From assembly GCF_026184235.1 (NCBI RefSeq), contig NZ_CP110806.1, forward strand, positions 4,092,001 to 4,156,000: a stretch of DNA of 64,000 nucleotides, in the 5' to 3' direction. Source of the DNA: Cellulomonas sp. S1-8 (lineage in GTDB: Bacteria; Actinomycetota; Actinomycetes; Actinomycetales; Cellulomonadaceae). Under the pieces are notes generated by a model. The model was not told where the DNA came from and made no database searches. It saw only the letters and a program-made list of their open reading frames with translations. Shown here in pieces: positions 25,804 through 35,175 of this stretch. The position numbers and the translations under genes were made by a program. How positions within the stretch are numbered: position 1 is the first letter of the stretch; each line of letters starts with the position of its first letter.

Positions 25804-25873
25804 CGTCGCAGTCAGCCCAGCAGGCGGGCGACGAGGCGCGTCGCGGTCACCCCAGCAGGCGGGCGACGAGGCG
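25804..25873. repeat. 35-bp direct duplication of the tetR 3' end
   Basis: Two copies of a 35-base unit (25804-25838 and 25839-25873) differ at only two positions; each contains CCAGCAGGCGGGCGACGAGG and a TCA that reads as a minus-strand stop. The right copy is the real 3' end of the TetR gene and the left copy lies just downstream of its stop. It looks like a recent slippage duplication. Confidence 0.75.
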
Positions 25874-26650
25874 CGCGCCGGCGGCGGGCGTGTCGTGCGC
25901 GGCGCCCAGCAGGCGGGAGCCGAGGGGCGCGACGTTGAGGACGGCGACGATGCCGAGGGTCGTGTCGCGGTCGTCCTGCGTGGTGCCAGGGTCGGGCTCG
26001 CGGCCGTCGCGGGCGTCGCGGGCGCGCCGCAGGTCGGCGACGTGGTCGGTGAGCGCGTCGAAGGCGCGGGCGTGGACGGCGGCCAGCTCGCCGGACTCGT
26101 CGGGGTGGCGCAGCGCGTAGGCGAGCAGCTCCAGGGACAGCAGCAGGCGCGGGTCGTCGGCGCTGCGGGCGAGGGCGGCGGTGAGCGCGTCGACGTCGAC
26201 GCCGTCGGGTCCGACGCCGGGGACCGTGTGGGTGGCCGGGTCGCCGGCGGCGGCGAGGTGGGCGCGCGCGACGGCGAGGAACAGCTCGCGCTTGGAGCCG
26301 AAGTGCGCGTAGACGGCGCCCTTGGTGTAGCCGGCCTGCGCGGCGACGTCGTCGACGGACGCACCCTCGTAGCCCTGGGCGGCGAAGACGCGCGCAGCGG
26401 AGTCGAGCAGGTCGGCGCGGGTGCGGTCGACCTTGCGGCGGCGGCGGTCGTCGGTCGCGGCCGCGGCGCCGGTGAGGGACTCGGAGACGTCGGCGAGCTC
26501 GCGGGCGACCTCGCGCAGGCCCTGCGCGACGGCGTCGCCGACGTCGGGGACGCTCTGGCGGGCCTGGGCCCCGAGCGCGCGCGTGAGCTGGGTGGCCGCG
26601 TCGGCGAGGGCGCGGCTGGCGGCGGTGAGGCGGTCGCGGTCGTCGGCCAT
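25847..26650 (-). CDS. TetR-family regulator with a 75-residue N-terminal extension
   Basis: A 267-residue repressor. The HTH lies at about residues 75-125 (LLDSAARVFAAQGYEGASVD, VAAQAGYTKGAVYAHFGSK), far from the N-terminus. The preceding residues (RLTAASRALADAATQLTRAL, QGLREVARELADVSESLTG) are an amphipathic helical pair not usual for TetR. ATG 26650 is chosen since the frame beyond it is antisense to the ABC gene. It is divergent from the ABC ATPase gene with a 97-base gap, so it most likely represses the exporter. Confidence 0.82.
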   Translation of the reverse strand: MADDRDRLTAASRALADAATQLTRALGAQARQSVPDVGDAVAQGLREVARELADVSESLTGAAAATDDRRRRKVDRTRADLLDSAARVFAAQGYEGASVDDVAAQAGYTKGAVYAHFGSKRELFLAVARAHLAAAGDPATHTVPGVGPDGVDVDALTAALARSADDPRLLLSLELLAYALRHPDESGELAAVHARAFDALTDHVADLRRARDARDGREPDPGTTQDDRDTTLGIVAVLNVAPLGSRLLGAAHDTPAAGARLVARLLG

Positions 26651-26747
26651 GGCGCCAGCGTACGCGACGACATACCGCTGGGTTGATACCGATTGGAACC
26701 CGGAGTACCGTCCGTCACGTACCAGTGAGTATGACGAGGAGGCGGAC

Positions 26748-27701
26748 ATGGGCGGGACGGACGTGCTGCGGGTCCGCGGACTGCGCAAGCGGTACCGCGG
26801 ACGTCGCGGCGTGCAGGCGAACGACGGCATCGACCTCGACGTGCCGGCCGGCCAGGTCGTCGGCCTGCTCGGCCACAACGGCGCCGGCAAGACGACGCTC
26901 GTGCACCAGGTCGTGGGGCTCGTCCGGCCCGACGCGGGCACGATCACCGTCACCGGCGTCGACGCGGTGGCCCACCCCGACCAGGCGCGCCGCCTCGTGT
27001 CGATCCAGGCGCAGGCCAACGTCCCGATCAGCGGCCTGACGCCACGGCGCGCCGTCGAGCTCGTCGGCCGCATCCGCGGCGCCACGCCCGCCGACGTGCG
27101 CACCCGCACCGCCGAACTGCTCGACGCCCTCGACCTGCGCCCCTGGGCCGACACCCCGGCCGAGAAGATCTCCGGCGGGATCGCCCGCCTCACCGCGTTC
27201 GCCATGACGGCCGTCGTCCCGGGCCGGCTCGTCGTGCTCGACGAGCCCACCAACGACGTCGACCCCGTGCGCCGCCGCATGCTCTGGGAGCAGATCCGCG
27301 GGCTCGCCGACGCCGGCCACGGCGTCCTGCTCGTCACGCACAACGTGCGCGAGGCCGAGCGCGTCGTCGACCACCTCGCGATCCTCGACCACGGCGTCGT
27401 CCTGGCCACCGACACCCCCGCCGGCCTCACCGCGCGCCTGCGCGGCACCCTCACCCTCGAGGTCGACGCCCCGGCCGGACCGGTGCGCTGGCACCCCGCC
27501 GCCACCGACGCCACGTCCGGCCACCTGCGCTCGACCGCGACCGTCCCGGCCGACGCCGCCGCGGACGTCGTGCGCTGGGCGCAGGACGAGGTCGATGCCG
27601 GACGCCTCGAGCGCTACGCCCTGACCCCGGCGTCCCTCGAGGACGTCTACGTGAAGCTCGTGGGAGCGGGCGCCGACGAGCAGGAGGTGAAGGTCGCATG
27701 A
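26748..27701 (+). CDS. ABC exporter ATP-binding protein with variant signature
   Basis: A 317-residue ATPase of a two-gene drug- or peptide-type exporter. Walker A is GHNGAGKTTL, Walker B LVVLDEPTNDVDP and the H-loop VTHNV. The signature reads ISGGIARLTA instead of LSGGQ, a change shared by a few DrrA-like proteins. The C-terminal 80 residues are the usual regulatory extension. GAGGAGG lies six bases before ATG 26748. The AT-richer stretch 26665-26740 between this gene and tetR must hold the promoter and operator. Confidence 0.85.
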   Translation: MGGTDVLRVRGLRKRYRGRRGVQANDGIDLDVPAGQVVGLLGHNGAGKTTLVHQVVGLVRPDAGTITVTGVDAVAHPDQARRLVSIQAQANVPISGLTPRRAVELVGRIRGATPADVRTRTAELLDALDLRPWADTPAEKISGGIARLTAFAMTAVVPGRLVVLDEPTNDVDPVRRRMLWEQIRGLADAGHGVLLVTHNVREAERVVDHLAILDHGVVLATDTPAGLTARLRGTLTLEVDAPAGPVRWHPAATDATSGHLRSTATVPADAAADVVRWAQDEVDAGRLERYALTPASLEDVYVKLVGAGADEQEVKVA

Positions 27702-28492
27702 CCACGCTCACCGACGGAGGGCGCACCGCGCTCCGCGAGGGAGGTCGCACCGCGCTCCGCGAGGGCACGCGCCAGACGCTGCTGCTCGCGCAGTGGCAGC
27801 TGCGCCGGCAGCAGCAGTTCCTGCCGCTGATGGTCGTCGTGCAGGTGTTCATGGCCGTCGCCACCGTCGTGGGCTACGGGCTGCTCGTCGGCGACCCCGA
27901 CCCCCTGACCGCCCTGTACCTGGCCACCGGCGCGCCGACGGTCACGCTCATCACCGTCGGCCTGGTCATGACGCCGCAGATGGTCGCGCAGGCCCGCACC
28001 GAGGGGTCGCTCGACTGGATGCGCACGCTGCCCGTGCCGCGCGTCGCGTTCCTGCTGTCCGACCTGCTGGTCTGGACGCTGATCGCGCTGCCCGGCATGG
28101 CGATCGGCATCGTCGCCGGGGCGCTGCGGTACGACATCGCGCTGTCCCTCGCGCCGTGGTTCCTGCCCGCGACCGTGCTCGTGTCGCTGACCGCCGCCGC
28201 CGTCGGGTATGCCATGGCCACGGTGCTGCCGCCGCAGATCGCGATGCTGGTGACGCAGATGCTCGTGTTCGTCGTCCTGCTGTTCTCGCCCGTCTCCTAC
28301 CCCGCCGAGCGCATGCCCGCGTGGCTGGCGAGCGCGCACGAGTGGCTGCCCATCGAGCCCATGGCGCAGCTCGTCCGTGCCGGCCTCGCGCAGGACGTGT
28401 TCGCGATGCCCACGCGATCCCTCGTCGTGCTGATCGCGTGGGCCGTCGCGTCGCTCGTCGCGGCGTCGGTGGCGCTGCAGCGGCGCGCCTGA
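27698..28492 (+). CDS. ABC-2 type exporter permease
   Basis: A 264-residue membrane protein with six helices (VVVQVFMAVATVVGYGLLV; YLATGAPTVTLITVGLVMTP; and four more), the ABC-2 layout. It overlaps the ATPase gene by 4 bases (ATGA) and completes the exporter. The N-terminus contains an in-frame near-duplicate, GGRTALRE twice, from an 18-24 base DNA repeat; this cytoplasmic leader is probably unimportant. Substrate unknown; regulated by the divergent TetR protein. Confidence 0.83.
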   Translation: MTTLTDGGRTALREGGRTALREGTRQTLLLAQWQLRRQQQFLPLMVVVQVFMAVATVVGYGLLVGDPDPLTALYLATGAPTVTLITVGLVMTPQMVAQARTEGSLDWMRTLPVPRVAFLLSDLLVWTLIALPGMAIGIVAGALRYDIALSLAPWFLPATVLVSLTAAAVGYAMATVLPPQIAMLVTQMLVFVVLLFSPVSYPAERMPAWLASAHEWLPIEPMAQLVRAGLAQDVFAMPTRSLVVLIAWAVASLVAASVALQRRA

Positions 28493-28497
28493 GTCGC

Positions 28498-28553
28498 CAG
28501 GCTGCCGCTGACAGGCTGCCGCTGACAGGCTGCCGCTTACAGGCTCCCGCTGC
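28498..28553. repeat. Four 14-bp tandem repeats
   Basis: Units of CAGGCTGCCGCTGA start at 28498, 28512, 28526 and 28540, with the last two carrying one and two changes. The array follows the ABC permease stop and runs into the 3' end of a small minus-strand gene, whose stop codon (TTA on the plus strand) is inside the third unit. Confidence 0.75.
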
Positions 28554-28731
28554 TGCTGCCCATCGGGCGGACCGGCGGCACGACCAGCACGGGGCGGTCC
28601 TCCGCCGAGACGTCGGCGCCCGTGTCACCGGGCACGTCGTCGGGCGCGGGGTCGGCGGTCGGCTCGGTCGCGCTGACGGGGTCCGGGACCTCGTCGGGCA
28701 TCGGGGTGACGGTGTCGTCGGGGACGGACAT
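28537..28731 (-). CDS. Hypothetical 64-residue acidic Pro-rich protein
   Basis: Reads MSVPDDTVTPMPDEVPDPVS, continues acidic and Pro/Ala-rich, and ends VLVVPPVRPMGSSSGSL. No domain is recognisable and disorder is likely. Support for a real gene comes from GGGAGG six bases before ATG 28731 and the usual codon pattern. The frame is open further upstream without protein-like sequence. Its 3' end lies within the 14-bp tandem repeats, so the C-terminus may vary between strains. Confidence 0.55.
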   Translation of the reverse strand: MSVPDDTVTPMPDEVPDPVSATEPTADPAPDDVPGDTGADVSAEDRPVLVVPPVRPMGSSSGSL

Positions 28732-28845
28732 CGGTGGCCTCCCTGGGCGTCGGTGACCTCGATCGTGGCACGCGTCGCGTCCGGTGTCGCCCGGGAGCAC
28801 GGAGCACCTGTCACGTGCTGAGCCGACAGCCCTTCCTGCCGTGCT

Positions 28846-28879
28846 CCGCGTCGGCGGGGCGACCACCCCGCCGACGCGG
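28846..28879. terminator. Perfect 14-bp hairpin
   Basis: CCGCGTCGGCGGGG (28846-28859) pairs exactly with CCCCGCCGACGCGG (28866-28879) over a 6-base loop. It lies just past the stop of the minus-strand DUF4190-like gene and is its likely terminator. Confidence 0.8.
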
Positions 28880-28889
28880 ATCTCCGACC

Positions 28890-29954
28890 TCACATGCTCG
28901 GATACACCTCGTACGTCGTGTCGGCCGGGAGCGGCGCGAGGAACGTCACCTCAAAGCGAGCCTGACCGCCGACGGGCAACCGATCGACGAACGTGAGCTC
29001 GGAGCCGACGATCTGACCCTGCGCATTGCGGGCGATCACGTCGACCTGCACGGAGGCCTGCTCCTCCACGAAGGACCCGGAGAGGTTGCCACCGACCTTC
29101 GTCGACCACTCGTCGCTGGCAGCCGCCACATCGGCGACCGCGAAGGCTCCGAGCTCCGACTCGTGCAGCGCGTCCGCGACCTCGGGCCCCCGGACGTCCA
29201 GGTGGTCCAGCACGTTGGAACCGACGTCGAAGAAGCTGCCGGTCAACGCGACCCGACCCGGCAGCAGGTTCACGTAGCTCGACCCGGTGTCGAGGATCGT
29301 CCCGTCGGCACCCACCGCCTCCACATCGAAGCCCGCCAAGGGGTAGACGTGTTCCGGGTTCGGGTTGTCGATGATGACCACGTACCACCAGATGGTGGGG
29401 TCGTAGGTGTTCTGGCCGAAGGCCACCTCGACCACCGAGACGTCGCCGACCGCCGGTGCAGCAGGTGCGTCCGCGACCTCGTCCTCCTCGTCGACCGTCG
29501 CCTCCTGCGTCGTGGTGCCTCCGAGCTGCTCCGTCGCCGTGCCGTCGAGGTCATCGACGAACTCGTCGATCGCGCGGCCGTAGGCGTTCTGCGTGACGAT
29601 CACGAGCACGAGCGACACGAGCGAGATGATGACTGACGCAATGGCCATGCCCTTGCCCGGACGGCCCTTGCGCGCGGCGCCGACCAGGCCGACGATGCCG
29701 AGGACGAGGCCTCCGACAGCGAGCAAGGCGGCGAAGTTGTTGATGATCGGCACCCAGCTCAGCAGGAGCGCCACGAGCGAGACGACCAGTGCGGTGATCA
29801 CCAGACCCTTGCCCCCAGGCGGCGGACCTGCCGGGTTCACCGCGTAGGCCAGGCCCGGCGGCGGCGCGGCGACCGGAGGCGTGCCGTACGGCGGCGGCGG
29901 GGGAGGGCCCTGCGGGACCTGCGGCGATGCCATCCCGGAGTCGTTCGTGCTCAT
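28890..29954 (-). CDS. DUF4190-type membrane protein with extracellular DUF4352-like domain
   Basis: A 354-residue protein. A Pro-rich cytoplasmic leader (PQGPPPPPPYGTPP) precedes two or three helices (GLVITALVVSLVALLLSWVP; LAVGGLVLGIVGLVGAARKG; IASVIISLVSLVLVIV), the DUF4190 pattern. The rest is outside: an acidic linker, then beta-rich sequence (YDPTIWWYVVIIDNPNPEHV, and RFEVTFLAPLPADTTYEVYP) like DUF4352/FxLYD domains. Function unknown, perhaps sensing at the envelope. Base composition is slightly lower in GC than neighbours. ATG 29954 is preferred; another Met lies 8 residues on. Confidence 0.75.
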   Translation of the reverse strand: MSTNDSGMASPQVPQGPPPPPPYGTPPVAAPPPGLAYAVNPAGPPPGGKGLVITALVVSLVALLLSWVPIINNFAALLAVGGLVLGIVGLVGAARKGRPGKGMAIASVIISLVSLVLVIVTQNAYGRAIDEFVDDLDGTATEQLGGTTTQEATVDEEDEVADAPAAPAVGDVSVVEVAFGQNTYDPTIWWYVVIIDNPNPEHVYPLAGFDVEAVGADGTILDTGSSYVNLLPGRVALTGSFFDVGSNVLDHLDVRGPEVADALHESELGAFAVADVAAASDEWSTKVGGNLSGSFVEEQASVQVDVIARNAQGQIVGSELTFVDRLPVGGQARFEVTFLAPLPADTTYEVYPSM

Positions 29955-30182
29955 GCTCTTCGTCACCTCTGCACATCGTGGGAAACAGAACGTCACCTGG
30001 TGCATCGGCCGCCCCGGCAGCTCAGGTGAGGCGCTGCGACCTGGGCTCTCGTCACACCTCCCTGGGGGGACGGCGTCATCCTCACGGCGTACTCGCGCCG
30101 ACGCCACGGATGGTCCTCGCGGGCGTCCCGGGGGGCAGGGGTGCGTCCGTACGTTCGAGTCACACCCGAACGAGGAGGACGC

Positions 30183-31136
30183 ATGATCCAGGCCGATGGT
30201 CTGACCAAGCGGTACGACACCAAGACCGTGGTCGACGGCATGACCTTCACGGTCCAGCCCGGCAAGGTCACGGGCTTCCTGGGCCCCAACGGCGCCGGCA
30301 AGTCGACGACGATGCGCATGGTGGTGGGGCTCGACCGCCCCAGCGCCGGCCGCGTCACCGTCAACGGCAAGCCGTACGCGCAGCACCGCGCGCCGCTCGG
30401 CGAGGTCGGCGCGCTGCTCGACGCGAAGGCCGTGCACGGCGGGCGGTCCGCCCGCGCGCACCTGCTCGCCCTGGCCACGACGCACGGCATCGCGCCGCGG
30501 CGCGTCGACGAGGTCATCGAGCTCACCGGCCTGACGTCCGTCGCCCGGCAGCGCGCCGGCCGGTTCTCGCTCGGCATGGGGCAGCGCCTCGGCATCGCCG
30601 CCGCGCTGCTCGGCGACCCGCAGACGCTCATCCTCGACGAGCCCGTCAACGGCCTCGACCCCGAGGGCGTCCTGTGGGTCCGCACCCTGCTGCGCGGGCT
30701 CGCCGCCGAGGGCCGGACCGTGTTCCTGTCCTCGCACCTCATGTCCGAGATGGCGCTCACGGCGGACCACCTGATCGTCATCGGACGCGGGCGGATCGTC
30801 GCCGACGCGCCCGTCTCCGAGGTCGTCGCCCGCGCCGGCACGTCGACCGTGCGCGTGCGCACCCCCGACGCCGCGCGCCTCGCCGCGCTCCTCAGCCGCG
30901 ACCCGGGCCTCGAGGTCCGGTCCACCGGCGCCGACCTGCTCGACGTCACCGGCAGCACACCCCCCGCCATCGCGGCCCTCGCCGCCGGGGCGGGGATCGT
31001 CCTGCACGAGCTCGCGCCCGTGCAGGCGTCCCTCGAGGACGCCTACCTGCAGCTCACCGGCGGTGAGGTCGAGTACCGCTCCGCCCCGACCGACGCGACC
31101 ACGCACCCCCGACACACCGCAGGAGCCCCCCGATGA
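30183..31136 (+). CDS. ABC exporter ATP-binding protein (bacitracin/lantibiotic type)
   Basis: A 317-residue ATPase: Walker A GPNGAGKSTT, signature FSLGMGQRLGIAAALLGDPQ, Walker B LILDEPVNGLDPEG, H-loop SSHL. FSLGMGQR is the variant common in BcrA-like and antibiotic-exporter ATPases. GAGGAGG precedes ATG 30183; the frame runs upstream only over promoter sequence. First gene of a four-gene operon with a permease, histidine kinase and response regulator, so the transported compound is probably a cell-envelope-active peptide. Confidence 0.85.
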   Translation: MIQADGLTKRYDTKTVVDGMTFTVQPGKVTGFLGPNGAGKSTTMRMVVGLDRPSAGRVTVNGKPYAQHRAPLGEVGALLDAKAVHGGRSARAHLLALATTHGIAPRRVDEVIELTGLTSVARQRAGRFSLGMGQRLGIAAALLGDPQTLILDEPVNGLDPEGVLWVRTLLRGLAAEGRTVFLSSHLMSEMALTADHLIVIGRGRIVADAPVSEVVARAGTSTVRVRTPDAARLAALLSRDPGLEVRSTGADLLDVTGSTPPAIAALAAGAGIVLHELAPVQASLEDAYLQLTGGEVEYRSAPTDATTHPRHTAGAPR

Positions 31137-31990
31137 CCACCGCCTCCTCCCCCGCCACCGTGCCCGCCGTCCGCGCCCGGACCCGGACCGTCGTGCAGCC
31201 CGTCACGTTCCCCCGGCTTCTCGCCGCCGAGTGGGTCAAGCTCCGCTCGTTGCGCTCCACGTGGTGGGCGCTCGCGCTGGCCCTCGCGTTCTTCCCGCTC
31301 CTCGGCGCCATGCGCAGCGCGAGCATCGCCACGATCGCCGACGACGCCCCCGCCGGCTCCTTCGTCGGTCCCGTGTACGTGACGTCCGGGGTCAGCCTCG
31401 CGCTCCTCGTCCTGTGCGGGCTCGCGGTCGTCGTCATCACCGCGGAGTACCGCACCGGACAGATCCGCTCGACGCTCACCGCCGCCCCCGCGCGCCTCCC
31501 GGTGCTGTGGGCCAAGCTCCTCGTGGTCGTCGGGGTGGCCTTCGCGACGGCCGTCGTCGGCACCGTCATCGGCTGGGCCGCGTCCGCGCCCTGGTTCGAG
31601 GACGCCGGCATGACCGTCGACCTCCTCGACCCCGAGCACGCGCGCATCATGCTCGGCGTGCCGCTGTACCTCGCCGCGATGACGGCCCTCGCGTACGCCA
31701 TCGGTGCGATCGTCCGCAGCTCCGCCGCCGGCATCGCGTCGGTGCTGGGCCTCGTGTTCGTCGTCGAGCCCGCGTTCGCCTACATCCCGTTCGAGCCGCT
31801 GCAGCAGTTCGCCGCCTACCTGCCCACGGCCGCCGGTGCACGGCTCATCACCTCGGACTCCCTCGGTTCCATCGTCACCGGGTCGCAGGTCACCACCCTG
31901 AGCCCGTGGGCCGGGTTCGGTGTCCTGCTGGTCTGGGTGACCGTGCTCCTGGTCGTGGCCTCCGTGCTGCTGCGCCGCCGGGACGCCTGA
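31133..31990 (+). CDS. ABC-2 type exporter permease
   Basis: A 285-residue protein with six helices (WWALALALAFFPLLGAM; VSLALLVLCGLAVVVITAEY; LYLAAMTALAYAIGAIV; GFGVLLVWVTVLLVVASVLL). ITAEYRTGQIRSTL is the conserved cytoplasmic motif of this permease group. It overlaps the ATPase gene by ATGA and is followed after 22 bases by the sensor kinase. Confidence 0.85.
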   Translation: MTTASSPATVPAVRARTRTVVQPVTFPRLLAAEWVKLRSLRSTWWALALALAFFPLLGAMRSASIATIADDAPAGSFVGPVYVTSGVSLALLVLCGLAVVVITAEYRTGQIRSTLTAAPARLPVLWAKLLVVVGVAFATAVVGTVIGWAASAPWFEDAGMTVDLLDPEHARIMLGVPLYLAAMTALAYAIGAIVRSSAAGIASVLGLVFVVEPAFAYIPFEPLQQFAAYLPTAAGARLITSDSLGSIVTGSQVTTLSPWAGFGVLLVWVTVLLVVASVLLRRRDA

Positions 31991-32012
31991 CGTGACCTGC
32001 GAGGATGCGACG

Positions 32013-33737
32013 GTGACGACGAACCAGGGCGGGACGTCCGCCGATCCCGCGGCGCCGGGTGGCGCCGCGGGGGACGTGCCGGGCGTCGGGGCCGTCGACG
32101 GGCGCGTCGAGCCGGGCGTCGAGCCGGGCCTCGAGCCGGGCGACGGGCCGGGCGTCGAGCCGGGCGTCGAGCCGGCCCGCGGGCTGGCCGGCGGGCCGGT
32201 CGACCCGACGGTCGACGGGCCGGCCGTCGGGCCGGCCGCGCGCATCCTCGTCGTGGCGCGGGGGGTGCTGCAGCGGCTCGTGCCGCCGCCGGCCGTCGTG
32301 ACCGCGCTCCTCGTCGTCGCGTTCCTCGGGTACGGGTTGCTGACGGGGCTCGGTGCCGAGTCGATGTACTACCTCACCGACTACCTCAGCGACACCCAGG
32401 TCAGCCGCATGGCCACGGCGTCGGTCGTCCTGACGCTCGCCGGGGCGACCGCCCTGGTGTGGCGGCACCGGCGGCCGGTGACGGTCGCGGGGGTCGTCGG
32501 TGCGCTGGCCGTCGTGTCGCTGCTCGCAGCCGGCGGCACCAACGGGTTCGAGCTGGCCATCGCGTGCGCCCTGTTCGCGGTGGCCGCCGCCCGGCCGCCG
32601 CGGGTCGCCTGGCTCGTGGCCGTCGCCGTCGTCCTGCCCGTCGTGGTCACGGCGCGGCTCGCGCCGCTCGTCGCCGTCGTCGGGACCCGCGTCCTGGGCG
32701 GTGATCCCACCGACCCGGCCGCGCGCCGCACCGCGGTCCTCCCGGACTTCCTCGCCGAGCTGCTGCCGCCGTCGTGGCTGGTCACGGCCCTGCCGGTGAT
32801 CGTGCTCGCGCTGCTCGGCATGGCGTTCGGGTCGCTCGCACGCACGCGACGGCTGCGGCTCGCGGCCGACGCCGAGGCCGCCGCGGCCCGCGCCGCCGAG
32901 GAGGCGCAGCGGGCCCGCCTCACGCAGGCCGACGAGCGCGCCCGCGTCGCGCGCGAGATGCACGACGTCGTGGCGCACTCCATCACCGTCATGGTCGCGC
33001 TCGGCGCGGGCGCCGCCGCGGCACTCGACCGCGCACCCGATCAGGCGCGCATCGCACTCGACGAGCTCGTCGAGACCGGGCGCACCGCGCTGGACGACGT
33101 CCGTCGGATCCTGGGGGTGCTGCACGCGGCGGAGGACGAGGCGCTCGGTGCTGGCGCGGGCGTCGGGGGTACGAGCCTCGCGGGCGCGTCGGGGTCGTCC
33201 CGGGGGACCTCGGGCGGGGGTCCGGGCGCGACGTCGCACGGGGCCGTGCCGATGGAGCCGCAGCCGGGCGTCGCGGACCTCGCGCGGCTCGTCGAGCGGT
33301 TCCGCACCGCGGGCCTGCCCGTGCGGACCGGCGGACTGGCCGTGACCGGCCTCGACGGCCTGGGCAGCACCGTCCAGCTCGCCGTCTACCGGATCGTGCA
33401 GGAGTCGCTCACCAACGCGCTGCGTCATGCGCCGGGCACGCCCCAGGTCGACGTGGACGTGCGCCGTCGGCCGGACGCCGTCGAGGTCGTCGTCACCGAC
33501 CAGGGGCCGGGCGAGGCCGTCGCGCCGTCGCCCGGGACCCGCCGCGGGATCGTCGGGATGGGCGAGCGGGTCGCCGCGTTCGGCGGGACGATCGAGGCCG
33601 GCCCGTACGGTCAGGGGTGGCGCGTGCGCGCGCTGCTGCCGCAGCCGAGCGGCGGACCGTTGCCGAGCGAGGCACCGTTGCCGAGCGAGGACGCGTCGTC
33701 GAGCGAGGCGCCGCAGTCGACCGAGGGAGAGGCATGA
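32013..33737 (+). CDS. NarL-type sensor histidine kinase
   Basis: A 574-residue kinase. Residues 1-70 are disordered with [15 protein letters not shown] repeats. Five to six membrane helices follow (about 90-290), then the HisKA_3 dimerisation helix [20 protein letters not shown] with phospho-acceptor His317 and a HATPase domain ([44 protein letters not shown]). The C-terminus is a repeat tail ([11 protein letters not shown]). GTG 32013 is chosen since GAGGA lies 7 bases upstream; GTG 31992 is possible. It should sense the substrate of the adjoining exporter and phosphorylate the next gene product. Confidence 0.88.
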   Translation: MTTNQGGTSADPAAPGGAAGDVPGVGAVDGRVEPGVEPGLEPGDGPGVEPGVEPARGLAGGPVDPTVDGPAVGPAARILVVARGVLQRLVPPPAVVTALLVVAFLGYGLLTGLGAESMYYLTDYLSDTQVSRMATASVVLTLAGATALVWRHRRPVTVAGVVGALAVVSLLAAGGTNGFELAIACALFAVAAARPPRVAWLVAVAVVLPVVVTARLAPLVAVVGTRVLGGDPTDPAARRTAVLPDFLAELLPPSWLVTALPVIVLALLGMAFGSLARTRRLRLAADAEAAAARAAEEAQRARLTQADERARVAREMHDVVAHSITVMVALGAGAAAALDRAPDQARIALDELVETGRTALDDVRRILGVLHAAEDEALGAGAGVGGTSLAGASGSSRGTSGGGPGATSHGAVPMEPQPGVADLARLVERFRTAGLPVRTGGLAVTGLDGLGSTVQLAVYRIVQESLTNALRHAPGTPQVDVDVRRRPDAVEVVVTDQGPGEAVAPSPGTRRGIVGMGERVAAFGGTIEAGPYGQGWRVRALLPQPSGGPLPSEAPLPSEDASSSEAPQSTEGEA

Positions 33738-34408
33738 TCCGCGTCCTGCTGGTCGACGACCAGGCGCTCATCCGCATGGGGTTCCGGCTGCTGCTGGAGA
33801 GTGCGGGCGACCTCGACGTCGTGGGCGAGGCGCAGGACGGTCAGTCGGCGATCGAGCAGGCCGCGGCGCTGCGTCCGGACGTCGTCCTCATGGACGTGCG
33901 CATGCCCGGCGTCAACGGCATCGACGCGACCCGCCGCATCGTCGAGGCCCACCCCGACGCGCGCGTCCTGGTGCTGACGACGTTCGACCTCGACGAGTAC
34001 GCGTTCGCCGCGCTGCGTGCGGGCGCGAGCGGGTTCCTGCTCAAGGACGCCGCACCGGCCGAGCTCGTGACCGCCGTGCGCACCGTCGCGTCGGGCGAGG
34101 CGGTCGTGTCCGCGCGCATCACCCGCCGCATGCTCGAGCTGTTCGCCGGGCACCTGCCCGCCCCGGGTGAGAACGTCGACCCCGACGCCCCGCACCCCCG
34201 CCTCGCCGACCTCACCCCCCGCGAGGTCGAGGTGCTGCGGTCCGTCGCCGACGGTCTGTCGAACGCCGAGATCGCTAGGCGCCTGTTCCTGTCCGAGGCG
34301 ACCGTCAAGACGCACGTCGGTCGCATCCTCGCGAAGCTCGGGGTGCGCGACCGCGTGCAGGCGGTGGTGGTCGCGTACGAGACGGGGCTGGTGCGGGCGG
34401 GCGAGTGA
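33734..34408 (+). CDS. NarL/LuxR-type response regulator
   Basis: A 224-residue two-domain regulator. The receiver has Asp8/Asp9 (LLVDDQ), phospho-acceptor Asp54 ([10 protein letters not shown]), Thr in [14 protein letters not shown] and Lys in GFLLKDAAP. The C-terminal HTH reads [43 protein letters not shown] overlaps the kinase stop (ATGA). It likely activates the operon starting at 30183 and perhaps other envelope-stress genes. Confidence 0.92.
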   Translation: MIRVLLVDDQALIRMGFRLLLESAGDLDVVGEAQDGQSAIEQAAALRPDVVLMDVRMPGVNGIDATRRIVEAHPDARVLVLTTFDLDEYAFAALRAGASGFLLKDAAPAELVTAVRTVASGEAVVSARITRRMLELFAGHLPAPGENVDPDAPHPRLADLTPREVEVLRSVADGLSNAEIARRLFLSEATVKTHVGRILAKLGVRDRVQAVVVAYETGLVRAGE

Positions 34409-34540
34409 GGGGTGACCTTCACCGTCAGGTCGATCGCCGCGAGCCCGTCGCGCAGGGCGTCGTCGGGGTGGTCGGCCGCAGCCGGTCGCGGCCAGACGGG
34501 CCGGACTGTCCCTCGTCGCAGACCTCGTGCTGGGTGCGTC

Positions 34541-34575
34541 GCAGCGTTCGGGACACCTGAGGTCCCGAACGCTGC
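34541..34575. terminator. Perfect 14-bp hairpin between convergent genes
   Basis: GCAGCGTTCGGGAC (34541-34554) pairs exactly with GTCCCGAACGCTGC (34562-34575) over a 7-base loop. It ends the exporter/two-component operon and, on the other strand, the DUF805 gene, whose stop is 3 bases away. Confidence 0.8.
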
Positions 34576-34578
34576 ACC

Positions 34579-35064
34579 TCAGTACCCGTACGGCGACCGC
34601 GGCGGCGGCACCTTGTCGTACCTCGCGCCCTCGGGTGTGCTCGGGATCATCGCGAGGCCCATCATCACCAGGCTCCCGATGCTCGGGATCAGGCAGACGA
34701 GCTGCAACCAGCCCGAGAGGTTCGCGTCGTGCAGGCGACGGGCGTTGAGCGCGAGCGAGGGCACGATGCTCGCGATCAGGACGCCGGCGATGATGACGCC
34801 GACCATCACCGCGAACGGTCCCGGGTCGTCCGACGCGGCCCCCCGCTCCGTCGTCGCAGTCCCGAGGACCGCCGCGAGCAGCCCGCCACCGAAGAGCACG
34901 ATCGTGAAGAAGAGGGCGACCCACCAGTACTCGCTGCGGCTCGCGCGGCCGCTGAACGTCGCGTAGCGGCCGTAGAAACGGCCGACGGCCTGGCCGAACG
35001 TGGCGCCGGGCAGCGGGGCGTCGTCGGCTGTGGCGGGGGCCGTGGCGAAGGGCATCTGCGTCAT
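34579..35064 (-). CDS. DUF805 family membrane protein
   Basis: A 161-residue protein with the DUF805 opening FYGRYATFSGRASRSEYWW, four membrane helices (VALFFTIVLFGGGLLAAVL; AVMVGVIIAGVLIASIVPSL; LQLVCLIPSIGSLVMMGLA) and the conserved NARRLHDANLSGWLQL between helices. It ends with a Pro/Tyr-rich tail. Function unknown; in other bacteria the family is encoded near envelope and stress genes. Start ATG 35064 or the Met three codons later. Confidence 0.85.
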   Translation of the reverse strand: MTQMPFATAPATADDAPLPGATFGQAVGRFYGRYATFSGRASRSEYWWVALFFTIVLFGGGLLAAVLGTATTERGAASDDPGPFAVMVGVIIAGVLIASIVPSLALNARRLHDANLSGWLQLVCLIPSIGSLVMMGLAMIPSTPEGARYDKVPPPRSPYGY

Positions 35065-35175
35065 GGGAGCGACGGTAGAGCAGCAGACAGCCGCCGCCCG
35101 GGCCGTCGGCACATCTGTGGACAACCCTCCGCGAGGGGCGTCACCCTGCCGATCGGACCGGACGTCGCTCGCCCG

